A stretch of DNA of 6,362 nt from an uncultured Oscillospiraceae bacterium (GTDB taxonomy: Bacteria > Bacillota > Clostridia > Oscillospirales > Oscillospiraceae). The position numbers were made by a program, and so were the translations under genes. Positions 1-5,609 of the stretch are shown here, piece after piece (position 1 is the stretch's first letter; each line of letters starts with the position of its first letter). Under the pieces are notes generated by a model that was not told the DNA's origin, did no database searches, and saw only the letters and a program-made list of their open reading frames with translations. The DNA is taken from NCBI GenBank assembly GCA_934670025.1, contig CAKUOS010000073.1, positions 1 through 6,362 on the forward strand, given 5' to 3'.

Positions 1-45
1 CGTATCAACGGCTTTGGGATTCTCTCAGCCGAATGGGGCAGAAAC
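1..45. other. Non-tRNA sequence abutting the split tRNA-Arg
   Basis: This stretch lies where the 3' half of the minus-strand tRNA-Arg should be, but it supplies no 3' anticodon stem, no GGTTCGAATCC-like T arm and no 3' acceptor strand. It contains a small hairpin: CGGCT (9-13) pairs with AGCCG (27-31), and GGGA (16-19) pairs with TCTC (23-26) around a TTC loop. It could be the edge of an integrated element, the start of an intron, or a contig junction. The window ends too soon to decide. Confidence 0.5.
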
Positions 46-84
46 GTCGGAGTCTGTCACTCTATCCAGCTGAGCTACGGGCGC
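46..84 (-). tRNA. tRNA-Arg(CCG), 5' half only, interrupted after the anticodon loop
   Basis: Read on the minus strand, this is a good tRNA 5' half. It has acceptor strand GCGCCCG, TA, D arm GCTC-AGCTGGATA-GAGT, G26, anticodon stem strand ACAGA, and the seven-base loop CTCCGAC with U33, anticodon CCG (48-50) and A37. The expected continuation TCTGT, which would close the stem, is absent. The next bases are GTTTC, and no T arm or acceptor 3' strand follows. As written it cannot fold into a working tRNA, although its promoter is intact. Either the gene is disrupted by something inserted at the loop, or its 3' half lies beyond the window behind an intron, or the junction is an assembly artefact. 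Confidence 0.75.
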
Positions 85-101
85 ATATCAACTGCCCATA
101 T

Positions 102-130
102 AGTATAGCAGACCGGAGGAGGAAAGTAAA
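102..130 (-). promoter_or_regulatory. Promoter of the interrupted tRNA-Arg
   Basis: On the minus strand there is a -35-like TTTACT (125-130), a 17-bp spacer and a -10 TATACT (102-107). Transcription would start about ten bases before the tRNA 5' end at 84. The spacing is ideal, the -10 is strong and the -35 is partial. The promoter sits in the short gap after the HAD gene, so the tRNA need not depend on readthrough. Confidence 0.6.
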
Positions 131-133
131 GAG

Positions 134-155
134 AAAAATGCGCTACAGACGCGCA
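134..155 (-). terminator. Weak intrinsic terminator overlapping the HAD gene stop codon
   Basis: On the minus strand TGCGC (151-155) pairs with GCGCA (139-143) around a seven-base loop, followed directly by TTTTT (134-138). The TAG stop codon of the HAD gene lies at the loop/stem edge. The stem is only five base pairs, so termination may be partial, but it is placed correctly between this gene and the tRNA promoter. Confidence 0.45.
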
Positions 156-823
156 AGCAGCGCGGGAAGCTCCGCAAGATCCTGCACAACATAGTCGCAG
201 CGGCCGTCGGCGCGGGCCGGGCTTCCGTACAGGCACGTGCGGATGCCGGCGTTGCGGCCGCCCTGCATATCGCTCGTGAGCGAGTCGCCGATCAGGATGC
301 TGTCCGGGCGCAGATCCTCGCCGATCGCGGCGAAAACTTTGTCAAAAAACAGCCGGTCGGGCTTTTTGCAGCCCATCTGCTCGGAGATGAACACACGGTC
401 AAAATACGGCCCGACGCCGCTGGCGGCGATGCGGCCAAGCTGGATGTCGGTTTTCCCGTTCGTGACGATGAAAATCCGGTATTTTTCATGCAGGACGGGC
501 AGGACCTGCTCGCAGTGCGGCATGAAATACCGCTGCCGGCCGAGCGAGGCAAAATACGCCGCGTTGAACGCGGCCGGGTCGGTCCGGATGGAAAACTCCG
601 CGAACAGCACGCGGAAGCGCTCGGTATAAAGCGCGTCCTTTTCGATCTCGCCGCGCTCAAACTGCTGCCAGAAGCCGGCGTCGACGGCTTCGTAGCGCGC
701 GAAAAGCGCCGTAGAAAACGATGTGCCGCAGGCGCGGCACGCATCCTGAAAGGCTGCGTGGGAGCTTCGGTGAAAATCAAATAAGGTGTCGTCAATGTCC
801 ATCAGCAGCGCGCGCACCGGCAT
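143..823 (-). CDS. YjjG-like HAD-superfamily pyrimidine nucleotidase
   Basis: This is a 226-residue soluble HAD hydrolase of subfamily IA, most like the YjjG group. That group dephosphorylates pyrimidine nucleoside monophosphates, including damaged or non-canonical ones, as pool cleaning. Visible motifs are DIDDT (nucleophile D9, acid/base D11), the motif II threonine in VTNG (T121), the motif III lysine in GCKKP (153-154) and the acidic motif IV GDSLTSD (D180, D185). Residues 15-100 form the helical C1 cap expected for the group. The ATG at 821-823 was chosen because GGAGG lies eight bases upstream. A TTG start at 838 would overlap that ribosome binding site. The gene is divergent from tex, shares a symmetric promoter region with it, and ends in a weak terminator. 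Length is normal for the family. The HAD assignment is secure, but the exact substrate is inferred from the family. Confidence 0.85.
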   Translation of the reverse strand: MPVRALLMDIDDTLFDFHRSSHAAFQDACRACGTSFSTALFARYEAVDAGFWQQFERGEIEKDALYTERFRVLFAEFSIRTDPAAFNAAYFASLGRQRYFMPHCEQVLPVLHEKYRIFIVTNGKTDIQLGRIAASGVGPYFDRVFISEQMGCKKPDRLFFDKVFAAIGEDLRPDSILIGDSLTSDMQGGRNAGIRTCLYGSPARADGRCDYVVQDLAELPALLARL

Positions 824-852
824 GGCAGAGCCCTCCAATCAGGCAAGATTCC

Positions 853-887
853 TTTGTATTGTAACACGATCTGTGATACAATACAAA
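853..887. promoter_or_regulatory. Symmetric bidirectional promoter/palindrome between the HAD gene and tex
   Basis: This is a 35-bp palindrome with 15-bp arms, broken only by an A:A mismatch (864/876) and the central GATCT. On the plus strand TTGTAT (854-859), a 17-bp spacer and TACAAT (877-882) form a promoter for tex, giving a leader of about 22 bases. On the minus strand the same palindrome reads TTGTAT (886-881), 17 bp, TACAAT (863-858), giving a leader of about 28 bases for the HAD gene. Each -35 overlaps the -10 of the opposite promoter. The palindrome could also be an operator for a dimeric repressor; I do not recognise its sequence as a known box. Confidence 0.65.
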
Positions 888-911
888 AAGTTTTTTGAAA
901 AGGAGCACCCT

Positions 912-3077
912 ATGCAGACCATTGCCGAACTTCTTTCGCAGGAATTATCCTGCAAGCAGGAATATATTGAAAACGTCATCCGCCTGCTCGACGAGGGCAA
1001 CACGATCCCGTTCATTGCCCGCTACCGCAAGGAGGCGCACGGCGCGATGGACGACACCGCGCTGCGCACGCTTGAGACGCGGCTGCAATACCTGCGCAAT
1101 CTTGCCCAGCGGCGCGAGGAGGTCAAATCCTCCATTGCCGCACAGGACAAGCTGACGGACGCGCTGGCCGCGGCCATCGACGAGGCGAAGACGCTTGCCG
1201 AGGTCGAGGACCTCTACCGCCCGTACAAGCCCAAACGCCGCACGCGCGCGACGATGGCAAAGGAAAAGGGCCTCGAGCCGCTGGCCGCCGCGATCTTTGC
1301 GCAGACGATGAAAATGGACGCGCCCGAGACGCTGGCACAGGCGTATGTTGACTCCGAAAAGGGCGTGGAGACGGTCGAAGACGCGCTGGCCGGCGCGTCG
1401 GATATTCTGGCCGAGCGCATCTCCGACGATGCGACCGTGCGGAAGAGCCTTCGCGCGCTGATGGACCGGCGCGGCACGGCGCAGTCGGCCGCAGCAGGGG
1501 AGGAGAATGAGAAAACGGCTGTCTACCGGCAGTATTTTGACTTTTCCCAGCCCGTTTCGCGTCTGCAAAGCCACCAGATCCTCGCGCTCAACCGCGGCGA
1601 ACGCGAAGGCGCGCTGAAGGTCAGCCTGACGGTCGACCGCGACGAGGCGCTGCAATGCATCCGCCGCGGCGTGGTAAAGCCCGGAAGCCCGGCGATGGAA
1701 TTCATGAAGGCCGTGTGCGCCGACAGCTACGACCGGCTGCTGGAGCCGAGCATGGAGCGCGAGCTGCGCACGGCGCTGACCGATGCGGCCAACGCCCGCG
1801 CCATCGAAAATTTCGCGCTGAATCTGCGGCCGCTGCTCATGCAGCCGCCGGTGAAGGGCGCGGTGACGATGGGCCTTGACCCCGGCTATGCGCACGGCTG
1901 CAAGGTCGCGGTCGTCGACGCGACGGGCAAGGTGCTCGATACTGCGGTCGTGTATCCGACGTTCGGCGAAAAGCAGAAGCAGGACGCCATCACGAAGCTC
2001 TCGCAGCTTGTGAAAAAGCACGGCGTGCGCCATCTTGCCATCGGAAACGGCACGGCCTCGCGCGAGACGGAGGCGATGGCCGTCGAGATGATCCATAAGC
2101 TGAACTGCGGCGTTTCGTATATGATCGTCAACGAGGCCGGGGCGTCGGTCTACTCGGCGTCGAAGCTCGCGGCGGAGGAATTCCCGCAGTACGACGTGAA
2201 TCTGCGCTCGGCGGTGTCCATCGCACGCAGACTACAGGATCCGCTGGCCGAGCTCGTCAAGATCGACCCCAAGGCCATCGGCGTCGGCCAGTATCAGCAC
2301 GATATGCCCGAAAAGGAGCTTGACGCGGCGCTCGGCGGCGTGGTCGAGTCGTGCGTCAACGCCGTCGGCGTCGACCTCAATACGGCCTCCGCGCCGCTTC
2401 TGCGGCAGGTCGCGGGCCTGAACGCGACGACGGCCAAGAATATCGTCGCCTACCGCGAGGAAAACGGCGCGTTCACCTCGCGCGCGCAGATTAAAAAGGT
2501 GCCGAAGCTCGGCCCGAAGGCGTTTGAGCAGTGCGCAGGCTTCCTGCGCGTCCCGGAGAGCCGCCAGGTGCTCGACCGCACGGGCGTGCACCCCGAGAGC
2601 TACGACGCGGCGAAGAAACTCGCAGAGCTGCTGGACGTCGATCTCAAAAACGCAGGCAAGCCCGAAATGGCGAATCTGCCTGAGAAGCTCCGCGCTTACG
2701 GCGCGGAAAAGGCGGCCGCGGAATGCAGCGCCGGTGTGCCGACGCTTCAGGATATCGTCAAGGAGCTTGTGCGGCCGGGACGCGATCCACGCGACGAGCT
2801 GCCTGCGCCGATCCTGCGCTCGGACGTGCTGGAGCTCAAAGATCTGAAGCCCGGCATGGTGCTGACCGGCACGGTGCGCAACGTCATCGACTTCGGTGTT
2901 TTCGTCGATATCGGCGTTCATCAGGACGGGCTGGTGCATATTTCGCAGGTCTGCGACAAATATATCAAACATCCGTCCGAGGCCGTCGCGGTCGGCGACG
3001 TGGTGAAGGTCGCGGTGCTGGACGTCGACCAGAAGCGCGGCCGCATCAGTCTGACCATGAAGGGCGTAAAGGGATAA
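912..3077 (+). CDS. tex: Tex transcription accessory protein (S1 RNA-binding)
   Basis: This is a 721-residue cytoplasmic protein of the Tex family, the bacterial relatives of eukaryotic Spt6. These proteins bind nucleic acid and affect transcription, though their precise job is unsettled. Domain order fits full-length Tex: an N-terminal helical region (about 1-190) opening MQTIAELLSQELSC and containing the PFIARYRKEAHG signature; a YqgF-like RNase H fold from about 317 with GLDPGYAHGCK (321-331); paired helix-hairpin-helix elements around 485-545 (VDLNTASAPLL, KVPKLGPKAFEQC); and a C-terminal S1 domain (about 645-717) with GTVRNVIDFGVFVDIG and DGLVHISQV. The ATG at 912 was chosen because AAGGAG sits eight bases upstream and the protein then begins exactly as Tex does. 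The reading frame stays open to 786, but the extra 42 residues run through the promoter. The gene is monocistronic, with its own terminator directly after the stop. Length and motifs are normal. Confidence 0.95.
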   Translation: MQTIAELLSQELSCKQEYIENVIRLLDEGNTIPFIARYRKEAHGAMDDTALRTLETRLQYLRNLAQRREEVKSSIAAQDKLTDALAAAIDEAKTLAEVEDLYRPYKPKRRTRATMAKEKGLEPLAAAIFAQTMKMDAPETLAQAYVDSEKGVETVEDALAGASDILAERISDDATVRKSLRALMDRRGTAQSAAAGEENEKTAVYRQYFDFSQPVSRLQSHQILALNRGEREGALKVSLTVDRDEALQCIRRGVVKPGSPAMEFMKAVCADSYDRLLEPSMERELRTALTDAANARAIENFALNLRPLLMQPPVKGAVTMGLDPGYAHGCKVAVVDATGKVLDTAVVYPTFGEKQKQDAITKLSQLVKKHGVRHLAIGNGTASRETEAMAVEMIHKLNCGVSYMIVNEAGASVYSASKLAAEEFPQYDVNLRSAVSIARRLQDPLAELVKIDPKAIGVGQYQHDMPEKELDAALGGVVESCVNAVGVDLNTASAPLLRQVAGLNATTAKNIVAYREENGAFTSRAQIKKVPKLGPKAFEQCAGFLRVPESRQVLDRTGVHPESYDAAKKLAELLDVDLKNAGKPEMANLPEKLRAYGAEKAAAECSAGVPTLQDIVKELVRPGRDPRDELPAPILRSDVLELKDLKPGMVLTGTVRNVIDFGVFVDIGVHQDGLVHISQVCDKYIKHPSEAVAVGDVVKVAVLDVDQKRGRISLTMKGVKG

Positions 3078-3116
3078 AAAAGCCAAAACGCAGACTTGGT
3101 CTGCGTTTTGGCTTTT
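3078..3116. terminator. Strong bidirectional intrinsic terminator after tex
   Basis: AGCCAAAACGCAGAC (3081-3095) pairs perfectly with GTCTGCGTTTTGGCT (3099-3113) around a TTG loop. The stem is extended by AAA (3078-3080) pairing with TTT (3114-3116). It begins at the base after the tex stop and ends in TTTT. On the minus strand the same hairpin is followed by TTTTTT, so it should also block antisense transcription into tex. Confidence 0.92.
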
Positions 3117-3120
3117 GATG

Positions 3121-3142
3121 AGCCTTCCCGGGAAGGTGTAGG
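3121..3142 (+). repeat. Degenerate copy of the palindromic intergenic repeat's left flank
   Basis: This segment contains the 14-bp perfect palindrome CCTTCCCGGGAAGG (3123-3136) followed by TGTAGG. It aligns with 5846-5866 (AGCTTTCC-GGGAAGATGTAGG) at about 19 of 22 positions with a single one-base gap. In the other copy this flank leads into the 28-bp inverted-repeat arm; here the arm has decayed. Both copies lie just downstream of an intrinsic terminator. The rest of the gap to 3184 shows nothing else I can name. Confidence 0.45.
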
Positions 3143-3184
3143 CGCGTGCGGGATTTGACGGGCGCTGCGAAACGAAAAATAAGG

Positions 3185-3213
3185 TTGACAACTGTAGTCC
3201 TGCGTGCTATACT
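3185..3213 (+). promoter_or_regulatory. Promoter of the blaI-like/M56 operon
   Basis: A perfect -35 TTGACA (3185-3190), a 17-bp spacer and -10 TATACT (3208-3213) form a near-consensus sigma-A promoter. Transcription would start near 3220, leaving a leader of about 28 bases before the ATG at 3249. Such a strong promoter would need repression, which fits the two palindromes that overlap and follow it. Confidence 0.88.
3187..3199. promoter_or_regulatory. Putative BlaI-type operator 1
   Basis: GACAACTGTAGTC is an odd-length palindrome, GAC-x-AC-T-GT-x-GTC, with one mismatched pair. It contains the TGTA half-core seen in BlaI/MecI boxes. It overlaps the -35 hexamer and the start of the spacer, so a bound repressor would exclude RNA polymerase. 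Its centre is about 30 bp from that of operator 2, close to three helical turns. Confidence 0.55.
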
Positions 3214-3215
3214 GA

Positions 3216-3231
3216 GTCTACAAAAGTAAAC
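3216..3231. promoter_or_regulatory. Putative BlaI-type operator 2
   Basis: GTCTACAAAAGTAAAC reads GT-x-TAC-AAAA-GTA-x-AC, a palindrome with one mismatched pair and a TACA half-core. It covers the predicted transcription start just downstream of the -10 and ends two bases before the ribosome binding site. Together with operator 1 it brackets the promoter, as expected for autorepression by the BlaI-like protein encoded immediately downstream. Confidence 0.55.
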
Positions 3232-3248
3232 TTAAGGAGGGATACACG

Positions 3249-3614
3249 ATGCAGCTATGTCAGAGCGAGTGGACGGTTTTGCAGAGCCTGTGGGACAGGC
3301 AGCCGCAGACGCTCATGCAGCTGGTGGACGATTTGCAGACGCGCGCGGGCTGGTCGCCCAGCACGAGCAAGACGATGGTCAGCCGCATGACGGAAAAGGG
3401 CCTTCTGCGCTACGAGGGCAAGCCCCGGCAGTACGTGCCAACCGTCACGCGCGAGGAGGCGGGCTTTGCGGAGACGCAGCAGCTGCTTTCCCGCGCGTTC
3501 GGCGGCGATCTGGGCCTGCTGGTGAGCAATTTCGCGGATCACGGGAAGCTGAAGCAGGACGATCTCGACGCGCTGTACGCCATTCTCGACCGCGCGTCGG
3601 GACGGGAAGACTGA
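3249..3614 (+). CDS. BlaI/MecI-family transcriptional repressor
   Basis: This 121-residue winged-helix repressor belongs to the BlaI/MecI/CopY family (penicillinase repressor family). Members bind TACA/TGTA palindromes as dimers and are switched off when an M56 protease partner triggers their cleavage. Residues 1-65 are the winged helix: QSEWTVLQSLW in helix 1, the recognition-helix region STSKTMVSRMTEKGLL (38-53) and the wing RYEGKPRQYVP. Residues 70-116 form the dimerisation helices. N94-F95 in LVSNFADHGKL matches the position and context of the Asn-Phe bond cut in S. aureus BlaI and MecI. An ideal AAGGAGG ribosome binding site lies eight bases before the ATG. The stop is 12 bp before the M56 gene, so the two are co-transcribed. 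It probably represses its own operon through the two palindromes around the promoter. No beta-lactamase or penicillin-binding protein gene is adjacent, so the name blaI would overstate its role. Confidence 0.93.
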   Translation: MQLCQSEWTVLQSLWDRQPQTLMQLVDDLQTRAGWSPSTSKTMVSRMTEKGLLRYEGKPRQYVPTVTREEAGFAETQQLLSRAFGGDLGLLVSNFADHGKLKQDDLDALYAILDRASGRED

Positions 3615-3626
3615 AAGGAGCGTGCC

Positions 3627-5564
3627 ATGCCTGAAATTCTTCTGACCTCGTCGGTGCTGATCGTTGCGCTGGCAGCCGCGCGGCGACTGCTGCGCGGCCG
3701 GATCGACCCGAGGCTCCAATACGCGCTGTGGCTGCTGGTCGCGCTGCGATTGCTGCTGCCCGGGACGCTCGTTCGAAGCCCGGTCAGCGTCATGAACGCC
3801 GTGCCGCAGACGGCCATCACCGCCGAGCGCCTGACCGTGCCCGCAGACCGCCGCGCGCCGCAGACGGACAGCACGCAAGTGTCCATACAACCGGATGTGC
3901 CGGCCGAAGCGGAACCCGCGCCGGCGCGGGTTTCGGCTATGACCGTTCTGAAAATCGTCTGGCTCGGCGGCGCGGCCGCGTTCGCGCTTCTTGCGCTGGC
4001 GCGGAATCTGCGTTTTGTGCGGAACTTAAAGCGCGTGCGCACGCCGGTTTCCTGCCCGGAAAGCCCGGTCGCCGTGTGGCTCGTGCCGGGGCTGCCGTCG
4101 CCGTGCCTCGTGGGATTGTTCCGACCGGAGATCTACCTCACGCCCGCGGCGATGCAGGACGAAAAAACGATGCGCTTCGTGTTGCAGCATGAGCTGGCGC
4201 ACTACCGCGCAAAGGACCCCATCTGGAGCCTCGTGCGCGTCGCGTGTCAGTGCCTGTACTGGTTCGACCCGTTCGTGTGGCTGGCGGCGAGCCTCTGCCG
4301 CCGCGACTGCGAGCTTGCGTGCGACGCGCGCGTGCTGCGCGGACTGGACGTGAAAACGCGCGCCGATTACGGCCGTGCACTGCTGGGCCTCATCCGGCCG
4401 GAGATCGCGCGCGGGCAGCTTTTCTCGTGCGCGACGACGATGCAGCTGGGCAAAAAGAGCCTCACCGAGCGCATTGCGCTCATCGCGAAAAAGCCGAAAA
4501 TGGCCGCGTATACGCTCATTTTCGTGCTGATTTTCAGCGTTTTGCTCGCGGCCTGCACCTTTACCGGCGCGCCCGCGCAGCCCGATCCGGAGCCCGCGCC
4601 GCAGCCAGTGCAAACCGCACCGGAACCGGCACAGCCAGACGAACCGGCAGCCGACGCCGAAGCCCCTCAGCCCGTCGAGGACGACCCGGAGGCAGAGTTC
4701 CAGATGGCGTTCCCGATGCTGAATTACGCGACGTTCCAGCAGTATCTTGCCGAGCGCCCGGAAACGCTCGATAACGGCTGGGAACACATCCGCATCAACG
4801 AGGCGGGCTTCGACGACGCGGGCACGAGCATCGAAACGCAGCTGGGCGACCAGGTGCTGGCCGTCGACGCGGAGTACGGCATTCTGCTCGTGCGCATCAC
4901 CGGCGACGGCTATCGCGGCGTGCTGGCCATCTGCCGCTATCCGGAGCTTCTGCGGCTGGAAATGGCCGAAAGCTACGGCGTGGAGGGTGAGCTTGCCGGT
5001 TCCATCGCCTCGCGCACCGGCGGCATCCTCGCCATGAACGCCAACGGCTTTCAGGATCCGAACGGCAAGGGCAACGGCGGCGTGCTTGCGGGCTGGTGTA
5101 TGTCGAACGGCGAAGGATTTGGCTACCATTTCGGCGGCGACGTTTACCAGCGCATCGAGCTGAGCGAAAACGGCCTTGACTGCCGCATCGTGCCTGCGTC
5201 CGACCCGGTCGGCGAGGGAACGTACAGCGCCGCAGAGTTTACGCCCGCGCTTATAAAAAGCGGCGAAAAGATCGAGGATCAATACTGGACCGGCGAACAG
5301 CCGCGCGCGTGCTTCGGCACGGGCAAATATGGCGTTTATATGCTCGTCATCGAGGGCCGCTACCCGGAGGACAACATCCGCGGCACGAGCGTCAATACCT
5401 GTTCGGATATCCTGCTTGCCTACGGCTGCCGGGACGCACTCAACATGGACGGCGGCTCGAGCGCGATCTTGTGGTACGACGGCGCATACGTCACGCAGTC
5501 GTCGTCGAAGCCGCTGCGCTACACCGGCGGACGGCCGCTGCCGAACGCATGGGTGTACGGATGA
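3627..5564 (+). CDS. M56 BlaR1-like membrane protease fused to a phosphodiester glycosidase (NAGPA) domain
   Basis: This is a 645-residue membrane protein. Its first half is a BlaR1/MecR1-type M56 zinc protease: membrane segments at about 3-20, 31-47 and 104-126, then a cytoplasmic protease loop with HELAH (188-192), the downstream ligand glutamate in CELACD (E229) and a fourth membrane segment at 293-310. Positive charges (RRLLRGR, RNLKR, KKPK) support the BlaR1 topology. A Pro/Glu/Ala-rich linker (315-355) leads to an extracytoplasmic NAGPA-like domain (about 385-645) with MNANGF (470-474), GRYPEDNIRG, CSDILLAYGC and the signature NMDGGSSA (606-613). That family cleaves sugar phosphodiesters such as GlcNAc-1-phosphodiester. 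In BlaR1 this place is taken by a penicillin-binding sensor, and no SxxK/SxN/KTG set is seen here. It starts 12 bp after the repressor gene with AAGGAG six bases before the ATG. The fourth membrane segment ends in LAAC (307-310), a possible lipobox. Protease and fold assignments are secure; sensing a glycan phosphodiester is inference. Confidence 0.88.
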   Translation: MPEILLTSSVLIVALAAARRLLRGRIDPRLQYALWLLVALRLLLPGTLVRSPVSVMNAVPQTAITAERLTVPADRRAPQTDSTQVSIQPDVPAEAEPAPARVSAMTVLKIVWLGGAAAFALLALARNLRFVRNLKRVRTPVSCPESPVAVWLVPGLPSPCLVGLFRPEIYLTPAAMQDEKTMRFVLQHELAHYRAKDPIWSLVRVACQCLYWFDPFVWLAASLCRRDCELACDARVLRGLDVKTRADYGRALLGLIRPEIARGQLFSCATTMQLGKKSLTERIALIAKKPKMAAYTLIFVLIFSVLLAACTFTGAPAQPDPEPAPQPVQTAPEPAQPDEPAADAEAPQPVEDDPEAEFQMAFPMLNYATFQQYLAERPETLDNGWEHIRINEAGFDDAGTSIETQLGDQVLAVDAEYGILLVRITGDGYRGVLAICRYPELLRLEMAESYGVEGELAGSIASRTGGILAMNANGFQDPNGKGNGGVLAGWCMSNGEGFGYHFGGDVYQRIELSENGLDCRIVPASDPVGEGTYSAAEFTPALIKSGEKIEDQYWTGEQPRACFGTGKYGVYMLVIEGRYPEDNIRGTSVNTCSDILLAYGCRDALNMDGGSSAILWYDGAYVTQSSSKPLRYTGGRPLPNAWVYG

Positions 5565-5574
5565 AATTTTCCGG

Positions 5575-5602
5575 TTGACAAACGCGCCGAATGTGGTAAA
5601 AT
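5575..5602 (+). promoter_or_regulatory. Promoter of the alaS T-box leader
   Basis: A perfect -35 TTGACA (5575-5580), a 16-bp spacer and -10 TAAAAT (5597-5602) place the transcription start near 5609. This leaves about 440 bases of leader before alaS. The -35 begins 11 bases after the stop codon of the M56 gene, and no terminator lies between them. Confidence 0.8.
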
Positions 5603-5609
5603 AACTGCA

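Noticed and set aside
821..838. TTG start for the HAD gene at 838
   Set aside because: The TTG lies on the GGAGG that serves the ATG at 823, and the extra five residues are not part of the HAD fold.
853..897. The palindrome plus TTTTTT (891-896) read as a plus-strand terminator
   Set aside because: No plus-strand gene lies upstream to terminate, and a four-base gap separates the stem from the T-run. The promoter geometry on both strands explains the sequence better.
786..911. 42-codon N-terminal extension of tex
   Set aside because: It crosses the promoter palindrome and overlaps the divergent HAD gene. The ATG at 912 has a good ribosome binding site and gives the normal Tex N-terminus.
945..2096. 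Long antisense open frame of 383 codons opposite tex
   Set aside because: It is the shadow of a GC-rich coding frame. tex has complete family motifs, and the antisense translation is His/Arg/Ala-rich with no recognisable domain.
2232..3191. Antisense open frame of 319 codons opposite the 3' part of tex
   Set aside because: It has the same composition-driven character, runs through the bidirectional terminator hairpin, and shows no ribosome binding site or domain.
4026..5282. Antisense open frame of 418 codons opposite the M56-glycosidase gene
   Set aside because: The sense frame carries clear M56 and NAGPA motifs. The antisense product is Arg/His-rich and low in complexity.
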